Source: Streptomyces griseoluteus (lineage in GTDB: Bacteria > Actinomycetota > Actinomycetes > Streptomycetales > Streptomycetaceae). From it: a DNA stretch of 64,000 bases. The notes beneath the pieces were generated by a model. The model saw only the letters and a list, made by a program, of their open reading frames with translations, had not been told where the DNA came from and ran no database searches. The DNA lies in NCBI GenBank assembly GCA_000717735.1, contig JOBE01000029.1, forward strand, positions 92,345 through 156,344, written 5' to 3'. Below are positions 42,985-51,101 of this stretch, piece by piece (position 1 is the first letter of the stretch; each line of letters opens with the position of its first letter). Made by a program: the position numbers and the translations under genes.

Positions 42985-43946
42985 GCCCGTACCAACTGAC
43001 CCGCACCCTCGCCCCCGACGCCGCCGGCGCCGATCTGCGCGCCGACGTCCTCCACGGCCTGACCCGCTCCCCCAAGGAGCTGCCGCCGAAGTGGTTCTAC
43101 GACGCCCGGGGCAGCGAACTCTTCGAGGAGATCACCCGGCTGCCCGAGTACTACCCCACGCGGGCCGAGCGGGAGATCCTGAAGGAACGGGCACCGGAGA
43201 TCGCCGCCGTCACCGGGGCCAGGACCCTGGTGGAGCTGGGCTCCGGCTCCTCCGAGAAGACGCGGTTCCTGATCGACGCGCTGCTGCCGGAGCTCGACGC
43301 CTACGTACCGGTGGACGTGAGCGAGTCGGCGCTGACGGGGGCGGCCGAGTCGCTGCTCGCCGAACGGCCGGGGCTCCACGTGCACGCGCTGGTCGCCGAC
43401 TTCACCCGTGGGCTCGCGCTGCCGGGGACCCCGGGGCCGCGCCTGGTGGCCTTCCTCGGCGGCACCATCGGCAATCTGCTGCCCGTCGAGCGGCTGACGT
43501 TCCTGCGCTCGGTCCGGGCGATGCTCACGCCGGGCGACGCCCTGCTGCTCGGGACGGACCTGGTGAAGGACGAGGCGACGCTGGTCGCCGCGTACGACGA
43601 CACGGCGGGGGTGACGGCGGCCTTCAACAAGAACGTGCTGTCCGTGATCGACCGCGAGCTGGGCGCGGACTTCGATCCGGACGCCTTCGAGCACGTGGCG
43701 GTGTGGGACCGCGAGCGGGAGTGGATCGAGATGCGGCTGCGGGCCCGCCGCGCGCTCACCGTGAAGATCCCGGAGCTGGACCTCGTGGTGCCGTTCGCGG
43801 CGGGCGAGGAGATGCGGACCGAGGTGTCCGCGAAGTTCCGTCAGGCGGGCGTACGGGCCGATCTCGCGGAGGCGGGGCTGGGCCTGGAACGCTGGTGGAC
43901 GGACAGCGAGGGCAGGTTCGCGCTGTCGCTGGCGACGGCCCGCTGA
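42981..43946 (+). CDS. egtD: L-histidine N-alpha-methyltransferase EgtD
   Basis: 321-residue SAM enzyme trimethylating histidine to hercynine. It has PPKWFYDARGSELFEEITRLPEYYPTRAE, SAM motif LVELGSGSSEKT, FLGGTIGNL, TDLVKD and FNKNVLSVIDRELGADFD, and the C-terminal catalytic EVSAKFR. The GTG start overlaps egtC by 4 nt. It is the last egt gene; no egtE (PLP C-S lyase) follows, so that function must be provided elsewhere. Its last 106 nt overlap, on the opposite strand, the 3' end of the acyltransferase gene. Confidence 0.95.
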   Translation: MSPYQLTRTLAPDAAGADLRADVLHGLTRSPKELPPKWFYDARGSELFEEITRLPEYYPTRAEREILKERAPEIAAVTGARTLVELGSGSSEKTRFLIDALLPELDAYVPVDVSESALTGAAESLLAERPGLHVHALVADFTRGLALPGTPGPRLVAFLGGTIGNLLPVERLTFLRSVRAMLTPGDALLLGTDLVKDEATLVAAYDDTAGVTAAFNKNVLSVIDRELGADFDPDAFEHVAVWDREREWIEMRLRARRALTVKIPELDLVVPFAAGEEMRTEVSAKFRQAGVRADLAEAGLGLERWWTDSEGRFALSLATAR

Positions 43947-44818
43947 GCGACGACCCGCCGGCCCGTGCATGACCGGTCGACGGCCGGCTGACGGACGGCC
44001 CGCCGGTCGGCGCCTGACTGGTGGACGGCTCGCTGGGCGGCTGCCGCGAGGGTACGGCGGTCCTGGTGCCGGAGTCCCGTGAGGGGCTCCGGCATCCGGA
44101 TGACGGCGGTGAGCCGGCGGGCGGAGACGACCCGCCACAGGGAGGAGCCGAGCGGGTCGGCTCCGACGTAGGCGGCGGCGCCGGTGGGCCGGTAGTCGAT
44201 CCGTACGGGCTGCACGGCGCGACCGGCGTCCAGGGCGGCCTGGAACGCGGCCGGCCTGAAGCGCCCGCCTTCCCGCCCGCACCAGGTGGAGCCCTCGGGG
44301 AAGACGACCACCCGGCCACCGCCCGCGAGCACCCCGCTCATCTCGCGTACGGTGCCGGGCAGGGACCTGAGGCCGTCCCGTTCGATGAAGAGGGTGCCGC
44401 CGAGCGCGGCGAGCGTGCCGAGCACGGGCCAGCGGCGCACCTCCGACTTGGCGACCATCCGGCCGGGCAGGACGGCCGCGATCAGCGGTATGTCCAGCCA
44501 GGACACATGGTTGGCGACGACGAGGAGCGGGCCTTCGGCCGGCACTCCCTCGTACCGGACGCGGACCCCGAAGGCACGGACCGCCGCCCGCGTCCAGTGC
44601 CGGACGAGGGCGAGCCGGACGGCGGTCGGAAGGAGCCCGGTGGCCGGGGCGACCAGCAGGCCGAGGAGGACGGTGCCGAGGCCGGCCGTCAGCCGGACCA
44701 GGGCCCGTACGACTCCGGCCTGGCCCGGGGCGCCCTCGGGCTCCGGGTGGGCGGAGCAGTGGCCCGGGGTGCAGGGCGCCGTGGGGAGCCACGGCGAGGG
44801 GGCCGTGGTCCCGTTCAC
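43841..44818 (-). CDS. olsA: Lysophospholipid acyltransferase (PlsC/OlsA-like)
   Basis: 325-residue 1-acylglycerol-3-phosphate acyltransferase-type protein. It has an N-terminal membrane segment, block I NHVSWLDIPL (His-x4-Asp), VFPEGST (block III), VQPVRIDY and a conserved TLFIERDG. Its GTG overlaps the stop of the OlsB-like gene (GTGA), an arrangement used for ornithine lipid synthesis in which OlsB makes lyso-ornithine lipid and OlsA adds the second acyl chain. The last 75 residues (from about DRRTLAAAAQ) are low-complexity, Arg/Gln/Ala-rich and partly antisense to egtD. They may be a read-through extension after loss of the original stop. Confidence 0.83.
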   Translation of the reverse strand: MNGTTAPSPWLPTAPCTPGHCSAHPEPEGAPGQAGVVRALVRLTAGLGTVLLGLLVAPATGLLPTAVRLALVRHWTRAAVRAFGVRVRYEGVPAEGPLLVVANHVSWLDIPLIAAVLPGRMVAKSEVRRWPVLGTLAALGGTLFIERDGLRSLPGTVREMSGVLAGGGRVVVFPEGSTWCGREGGRFRPAAFQAALDAGRAVQPVRIDYRPTGAAAYVGADPLGSSLWRVVSARRLTAVIRMPEPLTGLRHQDRRTLAAAAQRAVHQSGADRRAVRQPAVDRSCTGRRVVAQRAVASDSANLPSLSVHQRSRPSPASARSARTPA

Positions 44819-45663
44819 CGTGCCGGGGTGAGCGAGAGGAAGTGGTTGAGGTAGCGCGGGTTGGTCCGGCGCAGCGAGAGCAGGACGTAGAGGTCGGCGA
44901 CACCGAAGTCGGGGTCGTGCGCGGGGGCGCCGCAGACCCAGGCGCCGAGCCGGAGGTAGCCGCGCAGCAGCGGGGGCAGCTCGGTACGGCCCTCGGGACG
45001 GGTGATGCCCTCCGGGCTCCAGAGCTTGCGCGGGGTGACCCAGTACTCCTCGGGGGCGAGGTGCTTGGCCTTGACGGTGTCCCAGGTGGCGGCGGCGAGG
45101 GTGCCGCCGTCGGCGAGCGGGAGGGAGCAGCAGCCGGCCAGCCAGTTGTGGCCGGTGCGGGTCATGTAGCGGGCGAGTCCGGCCCAGATGAGGGCGATGA
45201 CGGCGCCGTTGCGGTGGGCGGGGTGGACGCAGGAGCGGCCGACCTCCACCAGGTCGTGCCGGACGGGGGCGAGCCGGGTGAGGTCGAACTCGCTCTCGGA
45301 GTAGAGGCGTCCGGCGACGGCGGCCCGGTCGGGCGGCAGGAGGCGGTAGGTGCCGACGACCTGGCCGGTGCTCTCCTCCCGTACGAGGAGGTGGTCGCAG
45401 TACGCGTCGAAGGCGTCGGTGTCGAGGCCGGGCTCGGGGCCGTCGAGCCGGGCGCCTAGTTCACCGGCGAACACCTGGTGGCGCAGCCGCTGGGCGGCGC
45501 GGACGTCCTCCTGGTCGCGGGCGAGTCCGACGACGTACCGGGGCGTGGGCGCTTCGACGAGGGGGACGGGCCGCTGGTCGGCGGCCTGCGGCTGGACGGG
45601 GACGGCGAGAGACTGGGGCTGGGCCTGGATGTGGACGCCGAGCGTGGGGGTCGGTGCGGACAT
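44815..45663 (-). CDS. olsB: GNAT-fold ornithine acyl-ACP N-acyltransferase (OlsB-like)
   Basis: 282 residues of the acetyltransf_5/OlsB family. After a flexible N-terminal 50 residues it has VRAAQRLRHQVFAGELGARLDGPEPGLDTDAFDAYCDHLLVRE, VGTYRLLPPD, DLVEVGRSCVHPAHRNGAVIALIWAGLARYM and GCCSLPLADGG. ATG at 45663 with GGAGGAG 7 nt upstream; the longer frame to 45750 was rejected. Pairing with an OlsA-like acyltransferase through a GTGA overlap supports ornithine lipid synthesis. Hemolysin-type GNAT family naming (PF13444) would be the more cautious label. Confidence 0.85.
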   Translation of the reverse strand: MSAPTPTLGVHIQAQPQSLAVPVQPQAADQRPVPLVEAPTPRYVVGLARDQEDVRAAQRLRHQVFAGELGARLDGPEPGLDTDAFDAYCDHLLVREESTGQVVGTYRLLPPDRAAVAGRLYSESEFDLTRLAPVRHDLVEVGRSCVHPAHRNGAVIALIWAGLARYMTRTGHNWLAGCCSLPLADGGTLAAATWDTVKAKHLAPEEYWVTPRKLWSPEGITRPEGRTELPPLLRGYLRLGAWVCGAPAHDPDFGVADLYVLLSLRRTNPRYLNHFLSLTPAR

Positions 45664-45804
45664 GTCGGGCTCCTCCGGCGTACGGAAGCGGGGACGGGGC
45701 AGGTGCCGGGCCGTGTGAGCGGTGGCCCGGCTCCTTACTTCTTCCGTCACCGGCTGGATTCGACATGACCGTCCGGGGGATCGCGGGTGTGGAGGCGCTG
45801 AATG

Positions 45805-47055
45805 CTATTCGGCGAGGGTGTCCGTGATCGCGGCCGATGCCTCCCGGGCGGCCTTCACCGGGTCCTCGCCCTGGAGGACGGCCGTCATGTAGGGCTTGAT
45901 GGGGTTGTCGGCCTCGACGTCCGCCCACTGCGGGGAGTTGGGGGTGGCCCGGCCGCGCGCGGCGCCCCTGGCCATGACGGCGATGGCCTCCTCGCCGGCG
46001 ACGACGGAGGCGAGCGCCTTCTTGTTGGGCACGTAGCCCATGGTCCGGGCCAGCTCGGTCTGCCACTTCTCGCCGGCCAGCGCCTTGACGACGTCGAGGG
46101 CGGCCCCGCGCTGGGGCGCGTTCTCCGGGATGATGAGGTCGGAGCCGCCGGTGAACACGGCGCACGGCTGGTCCGCCTTGGCGCCGGGTATCGGGAAGTA
46201 GCCGAGCTTGTCCTTCAGTCCAGGGTTGGCCTTGAGGATGGCGGCGACGGCGCTGGGCGCGGCGATGAGCTGGGCCACGTCTCCCTTGGCGAAGACGTCG
46301 GCCTGCGGCGGGTTCTGCTCGTCGGCGTCCTTCGGGCCGGATCCGAGGGACTGGAGGCTCTTGTAGAAGGCCATGCCGCGCTGGGCCGCGGCGCTGTCGA
46401 GCGCCCCGGTCCACACCCCGCCCTTGCCGGTGGCGAGTTCGCCGCCCTCGTCCCAGATGAAGCCGGCGAGGGTGTACCAGTCCTGTCCTGCGAGGTAGAT
46501 GCCCTGGGAGCCGCTGGTGTTGAGCTTCTCGGTGTCGGTGAGCCACTCGGCGCGGGTGGCCGGCGGCTTGTCGATGCCGGCGTCCGCGAACAGGTCCTTG
46601 TTGTAGATGACGATGCGGTTCGCCGCGTACCAGGGGATGCCGTACTGGGATCCGCCAATGCTGCCGGGTTCGGCGAGGCCGGGCAGCCAGTCCTCGCTGC
46701 CGAGGTCGCGGACCGACTCCAGGGTGAGGTCGTAGAGCTTCTCGGTGTCGGCGTACTGGGCGACCTGGGTGTTGCCGACCTCGATGACGTCGGGTCCGCC
46801 GGAGCCCTGGATCGCCTCGGTGACCTTCTTTCCGATGCCGGTCCACTCCTGGACGGTGACCTGGAGTTCGACGCCGTCGTGCTCCTGCTCGTACGCCTCG
46901 GTGAAGCGGGTGAGGAAGTCCTCGCTGACGCTGTCCCGCATGAGCCAGATGTTGACGGTCTTCGTCCCGCCGTCGCCGCCCGGCAGCATCCCGCAGCCGG
47001 CGAGGGCGAGCGCGGTGGCGGCTGCCAGGGGACAGGCGAGATGGCGGTTCTTCAC
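45805..47055 (-). CDS. Orphan ABC transporter sugar-binding lipoprotein
   Basis: 416-residue extracellular solute-binding protein (family 1). Signal peptide with lipobox LALAGC (Cys21). It has NIWLMRDSVSEDFLTRFTEAYEQEH, GPDVIEVGNTQVAQYADTEKLYDLT, YGIPWYAANRIVIYNKDLFADAGI, PPATRAEW and GGSDLIIPENAPQ, all typical of oligosaccharide-binding components. GTG at 47055 with AAGGTGA upstream. No permease or ATPase gene is adjacent, so it must share a transporter encoded elsewhere (for instance a multitask MsiK-type ATPase and DasBC- or NgcFG-like permeases). A DasR-like operator in its promoter suggests chitin or GlcNAc oligosaccharides. Confidence 0.88.
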   Translation of the reverse strand: MKNRHLACPLAAATALALAGCGMLPGGDGGTKTVNIWLMRDSVSEDFLTRFTEAYEQEHDGVELQVTVQEWTGIGKKVTEAIQGSGGPDVIEVGNTQVAQYADTEKLYDLTLESVRDLGSEDWLPGLAEPGSIGGSQYGIPWYAANRIVIYNKDLFADAGIDKPPATRAEWLTDTEKLNTSGSQGIYLAGQDWYTLAGFIWDEGGELATGKGGVWTGALDSAAAQRGMAFYKSLQSLGSGPKDADEQNPPQADVFAKGDVAQLIAAPSAVAAILKANPGLKDKLGYFPIPGAKADQPCAVFTGGSDLIIPENAPQRGAALDVVKALAGEKWQTELARTMGYVPNKKALASVVAGEEAIAVMARGAARGRATPNSPQWADVEADNPIKPYMTAVLQGEDPVKAAREASAAITDTLAE

Positions 47056-47155
47056 GTAGGTCACCTTCTGCGGGTGCAGCACGGGGGTCGTGCGCATGGG
47101 GGCTGACCCGGCATGGGGGGACCGAACGGGCTGTTCGCGCGGGTATGTGGCCTGG

Positions 47156-47184
47156 ATTCTGGTCTGGACCAACGGGATGGTCAA
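47156..47184 (-). promoter_or_regulatory. Promoter of the sugar-binding lipoprotein with embedded DasR-like (dre) operator
   Basis: On the minus strand -35 TTGACC (47179-47184) and -10 CAGAAT (47156-47161) are 17 bp apart. Between and over them lies the palindrome TGGTCTGGACCA (47160-47171), close to the dre consensus ACTGGTCTAGACCACT of DasR. A repressor bound there would cover the spacer and the -10. A second palindrome GTCAA-GTCC-TTGAC (47180-47193) overlaps the -35. Confidence 0.6.
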
Positions 47185-47295
47185 GTCCTTGACGATCCCG
47201 CCCCACCCCGCACGCCCGACAGGGCGCTGTCGTGTCGCGCGGCGACCGGCCCTGGGGCACCGTGGAGAAAACGCACCGAGAGGAGCCCGGCCCCC

Positions 47296-47514
47296 ATGTC
47301 GAACCACACCTACCGCGTCACCGAGATCGTCGGCACGTCCACCGAGGGCGTCGACGAGGCCATCCGCAACGGCATCGACCGTGCCTCACAGACGCTGAGG
47401 GGCCTCGACTGGTTCGAGGTGACGCAGGTCCGCGGTCACATCGTCGACGGCTCGATCGAGCACTACCAGGTCGGGCTGAAGGTCGGGTTCCGCCTGGAGG
47501 ACGAGACGGCCTGA
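47296..47514 (+). CDS. Dodecin
   Basis: 72-residue dodecin, the flavin/CoA-binding dodecamer. The family pattern YRVTEIVGTSTEGVDEAIRNGIDRASQTLRGLDWFEVTQVRG is complete, including the flavin-stacking Trp in LDWFEV and the C-terminal strand HYQVGLKVGFRLE. ATG at 47296 with GAGGAG about 11 nt upstream. Function is storage or sequestration of riboflavin, FMN or CoA. It is divergent from the sugar-binding lipoprotein and convergent with a HAD gene. Confidence 0.93.
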   Translation: MSNHTYRVTEIVGTSTEGVDEAIRNGIDRASQTLRGLDWFEVTQVRGHIVDGSIEHYQVGLKVGFRLEDETA

Positions 47515-47533
47515 GCGGCGGTCCCGGCCCCGA

Positions 47534-48022
47534 TCAGGTCCGGCCCTCCTTCTCCTGGGCGTCCCTCAGCGTCTGCGACGGGGTCGCCCACAGGGCGCGT
47601 ACGACACGGAAGCCCGCCGCCTCCGCCGCGTCGCACACCAGCAGGTCGTCGTCGACGAGCATCCTGACCGTGCGGTCGGCGCCGAGCCGGCGCAGGATCT
47701 CCACCTTGGTCACCCGGGCGGGCCTGAAGTCGCGGTTGCGGCGCATGTGCACCGGCCCTTCCGGGAGCCGGTGCGCGGCCAGCCAGTCCAGGGTGTCCCG
47801 GCGGCAGCGCTCCGGCCGCCCGGTGAGATAGACGATGTCGCACTCCACCGCCGCCTCCCGGCACAGCGCGATCCCCTCGTCGAGCGGCGGATCGTCGGGC
47901 GCCGCCGCGAAGAAGGCGTCCCAGTCCTTGGGCCGCCGCTCCAGGAAGTGCTGACGGTGAGCGGTCGCGGCGAGCGTGTTGTCCAGGTCGAAGACGGCCA
48001 GAGGCCTGTTGTCGGCGGTCAC
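47534..48022 (-). CDS. HAD-superfamily hydrolase, small
   Basis: 162 residues with HAD motif I VFDLDNTLA (nucleophile Asp near residue 11), motif II YLTGRPERCR, a lysine at VTKVEIL and motif IV MLVDDDLL. There is no large cap, as in the polynucleotide-kinase 3'-phosphatase or LNS2-like subgroup. GTG at 48022 with a GGGGG stretch upstream. Reads away from the AraC remnant and converges with dodecin. Substrate unknown. Confidence 0.82.
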   Translation of the reverse strand: MTADNRPLAVFDLDNTLAATAHRQHFLERRPKDWDAFFAAAPDDPPLDEGIALCREAAVECDIVYLTGRPERCRRDTLDWLAAHRLPEGPVHMRRNRDFRPARVTKVEILRRLGADRTVRMLVDDDLLVCDAAEAAGFRVVRALWATPSQTLRDAQEKEGRT

Positions 48023-48108
48023 GCCCCCAGCCTAGGAGCCGCACGGCGCGGGCGGCGCGGTGGGCCGCGGGCAACCGGACAATGAACCGTCCCACGCGGG
48101 ACCTTCGG

Positions 48109-48504
48109 TCAGGCCCGCTGCCTGTGCGGTGTCGCCGCCCGGTGTTGCGTGGGGGTGATGCCGCGGCAGCGCTTGAAGGCGACGCTGAGGGCGAAGGTGG
48201 TGGAGTACCCCACCTTGTGGGCGATGGCGCCGACCGTGTCGTCCGTGTCACGGAGCAGGTCGGCCGCCAGGGCGACGCGCCACGTCGCCAGGTAGGTGAT
48301 GGGCGGTTCACCGATGTGGCGGGCGAAGTCGCGGGCCAGACCCGACCATGAGGCACCCGCCTTGGCCGCGAGGGACGCCACGGTCCACGGGTGCGCCGGG
48401 TCGTCGTGCATCAGCCGGAGGGCGCTCGCGACGACCGAGTCGTCCGTGGGCCGGAACCAGGCGGGTGCGTGGTTCTTGGGACGGTGCCCGATCCGGCGGG
48501 ACAT
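48109..48504 (-). pseudogene. AraC-family regulator remnant (C-terminal HTH domain only)
   Basis: 131 residues from ATG 48504, of which about 100 are a two-helix-turn-helix AraC domain: [25 protein letters not shown], then [27 protein letters not shown], then TVGAIAHKVGYSTTFALSVAFKRCRGITPTQHR. Full-length relatives of about 300 residues start with a cupin (AraC_binding_2) domain; here the upstream frame is non-homologous ([16 protein letters not shown]). Several normally conserved residues are changed ([10 protein letters not shown] for S-R-S-x-F-A-R-R-F). It may still be translated, but the ligand domain is gone, so I treat it as a decayed gene. Confidence 0.55.
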
Positions 48505-48618
48505 GGACAGCCACCTGTCCGACGGCGTGCAGACCGCGCTCGGCCGGCCGCCCCGCTCCTTCGTCCTGTTCGTGAAGGAGGCCGCGGCAGCCGGCGCCTG
48601 ACGCGACTGACGTAGGGA

Positions 48619-48640
48619 CGGGCGGTGACACCACCGCCCG
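48619..48640. terminator. Hairpin in the AraC remnant/UvrA-like intergenic region
   Basis: Perfect 9-bp stem CGGGCGGTG/CACCGCCCG with a 4-nt loop. It does not directly follow a gene on either strand: it sits 115 bp upstream of the AraC remnant start and 62 bp before the UvrA-like start. It may be an attenuator or the terminator of a lost gene. Confidence 0.45.
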
Positions 48641-48701
48641 CACGGGAAGGCCCCCACAGCCCCGACCGGAACAGAAGGGGACCAACGGGTAACATCGCCG
48701 C

Positions 48702-51059
48702 ATGCCCGACAGCCCCCATGATCCGTACGTCCGTGTCCGCGGTGCCCGTGAGCACAATCTCGCCGGGGTGGACGTCGACATCCCCCGTGACGCGCTCGTC
48801 GTCTTCACCGGGGTCTCCGGTTCCGGCAAGTCGTCCCTGGCCTTCGGGACGATCTACGCGGAGGCGCAGCGGCGCTACTTCGAGTCGGTGGCGCCGTACG
48901 CGCGCCGGCTGATCCACCAGGTGGGGGCACCGGCGGTCGGCGAGATCAGCGGGCTGCCGCCGGCGGTCTCCCTCGAACAGCGCAGGTCCTCGCCGAACGC
49001 CCGCTCCTCCGTCGGTACGGTGACCACCCTCTCCAACTCCCTCCGGATGTTGTTCTCGCGCGTCGGGACCTACCCGGAGGGCGCCGGGCGGCTCGACTCC
49101 GACGCCTTCTCGCCCAACACGGCGGCGGGCGCCTGCCCCGCGTGCCACGGACTCGGGCGGATCCACGAGACGAGCGAGGAACTGCTCGTCCCCGACCGTG
49201 AACTGTCGATCCGTCAGGGGGCCATCGCCGCCTGGCCGGGTGCCTGGCAGGGGAAGAACCTGCGGGACGTCCTCGACACCCTCGGGTACGACGTCGACCG
49301 GCCGTGGCGCGAGCTCGACGCGAAGGACCGGGAGTGGATCCTGTTCACCGACGAACAGCCGGTCGTCACCGTCCATCCGGTACGGGAGGCCGATCGCATC
49401 CAACGTCCTTACCAGGGCACGTACATGAGCGCCCGGCGGTACGTGATGCGGACCTTCTCCGACTCGAAGAGCCCGACCCTTCGCGCCAAGGCGGAACGCT
49501 TCCTCACCAGCGCGCCCTGCCCGGCGTGCGGCGGCGGCCGGCTGCGGCCCGAGGCTTTGGCGGTGACCTTCGCCGGCCGTACGATCGCCGACCTCGCCTC
49601 GCTGCCCCTCACCGCCCTGTCGGGGCTGCTCTCCGCCGGGGCCGCGTCACCGGCCGGTGGCTCGGAGACCGCGCGGGTGCTCACCGAGGACCTCGTCGCC
49701 CGGATCGCGACGGTGACCGAACTCGGCCTGGGCTACCTCAGTCTGGACCGCGCCACCCCCACCCTCTCCAACGGGGAGCTCCAGCGGCTGCGCCTCGCCA
49801 CGCAGCTCCGCTCGGGGCTCTTCGGCGTGGTGTACGTCCTCGACGAGCCGTCCGCCGGCCTGCACCCGGCCGACACCGAGGCCCTGCTCGTGGTCCTCGA
49901 CCGGCTGAAGGCCGCCGGGAACTCCGTCTTCGTCGTCGAGCACCACCTCGACGTCGTCCGGCACGCCGACTGGCTCGTGGACGTCGGCCCGCGCGCCGGA
50001 GTCCACGGCGGGCGCGTGCTGCACAGCGGTCCGCCGGAGGGGCTCGCGGACGTCGAGGCGTCCGCGACCCGGCGCTTCCTCTTCGACCGGGCGCCCGCGC
50101 CCGCGCGGAAGGTACGGGAGCCGGCCGGCTGGCTGCGGACGGGCCCGCTCACCCGGCACAACCTGCGCGCGGTCGACGCGGCCTTCCCCCTCGCCGTACT
50201 GACCGCCGTCACCGGTGTCTCCGGCTCGGGGAAGTCGACGCTCGTCGGCTCGCTGACCGAGGAACTTGCGGGCGTGGGACGTCTCGTGACAGTGGATCAG
50301 CGGCCGATCGGGCGTACACCGCGCTCCAATCTCGCCACGTACACGGGACTGTTCGACGTCGTGCGCAGACTGTTCACGGAGACGGAGGAGGCGCGGGCGC
50401 GCGGCTACAAGGCGGGCCGCTTCTCCTTCAACGTCCCGGGTGGGCGCTGCGAGACCTGTCAGGGCGAGGGTTTCGTCTCGGTGGAGCTCCTCTTCCTGCC
50501 GAGCACGTACGCGCCGTGCCCCGACTGCCACGGCGCCCGCTACAACCCGGAGACCCTCCAGGTGCGGCTGCGGGGCCTCACCATCGCCGAGGTCCTCGAC
50601 CTGACCGTCGAGTCCGCCGCCGCGTTCTTCGACGACACCCCGGCCGCCACCCGGAGCCTGCGCACCCTGCTCGACGTGGGTCTCGGGTATCTGCGGCTCG
50701 GGCAGCCCGCCACCGAGCTGTCCGGCGGCGAGGCGCAGCGCATCAAGCTGGCGTCCGAACTCCAGCGGCCACACCGCTCCCCCACCCTGTACGTGCTCGA
50801 CGAGCCGACGACCGGGCTGCACCCGGCGGACGTCGAGGTCCTGATGCGCCAGCTCCACGGTCTCGTGGACGCCGGCCACTCGGTGATCGTCGTCGAGCAC
50901 GACATGGACGTCGTCGCCACCGCGGACTGGGTGGTCGACCTCGGTCCGGGCGGCGGCGACGAGGGCGGCCGGGTGGTGGCCGCGGGCCCGCCGGCCGAGG
51001 TGGCGGCCGCGCCGGAGAGCCGGACAGCTCCATACCTGGCCAGGGCGCTGGGCAGCTGA
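48702..51059 (+). CDS. UvrA-like excinuclease ABC-type ATPase (short, UvrA2/DrrC type)
   Basis: 785 residues against about 950-1000 for housekeeping UvrA. Two ABC cassettes are present: [10 protein letters not shown] at 37-46 and [10 protein letters not shown] in the second half. Signatures are [16 protein letters not shown] and [16 protein letters not shown], Walker [14 protein letters not shown] and [13 protein letters not shown]. CxxC zinc pairs occur in [26 protein letters not shown] and CPDCHGARY. The missing length falls in the insertion domains of the first cassette, as in UvrA2 and antibiotic self-resistance proteins such as DrrC. It may protect DNA from intercalating compounds. ATG at 48702, no strong ribosome binding site. 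Confidence 0.88.
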   Translation: MPDSPHDPYVRVRGAREHNLAGVDVDIPRDALVVFTGVSGSGKSSLAFGTIYAEAQRRYFESVAPYARRLIHQVGAPAVGEISGLPPAVSLEQRRSSPNARSSVGTVTTLSNSLRMLFSRVGTYPEGAGRLDSDAFSPNTAAGACPACHGLGRIHETSEELLVPDRELSIRQGAIAAWPGAWQGKNLRDVLDTLGYDVDRPWRELDAKDREWILFTDEQPVVTVHPVREADRIQRPYQGTYMSARRYVMRTFSDSKSPTLRAKAERFLTSAPCPACGGGRLRPEALAVTFAGRTIADLASLPLTALSGLLSAGAASPAGGSETARVLTEDLVARIATVTELGLGYLSLDRATPTLSNGELQRLRLATQLRSGLFGVVYVLDEPSAGLHPADTEALLVVLDRLKAAGNSVFVVEHHLDVVRHADWLVDVGPRAGVHGGRVLHSGPPEGLADVEASATRRFLFDRAPAPARKVREPAGWLRTGPLTRHNLRAVDAAFPLAVLTAVTGVSGSGKSTLVGSLTEELAGVGRLVTVDQRPIGRTPRSNLATYTGLFDVVRRLFTETEEARARGYKAGRFSFNVPGGRCETCQGEGFVSVELLFLPSTYAPCPDCHGARYNPETLQVRLRGLTIAEVLDLTVESAAAFFDDTPAATRSLRTLLDVGLGYLRLGQPATELSGGEAQRIKLASELQRPHRSPTLYVLDEPTTGLHPADVEVLMRQLHGLVDAGHSVIVVEHDMDVVATADWVVDLGPGGGDEGGRVVAAGPPAEVAAAPESRTAPYLARALGS

Positions 51060-51101
51060 CCCGGTACGCTCTCCCGCACACGGAACGGGGGGCGGGGCGA
51101 C

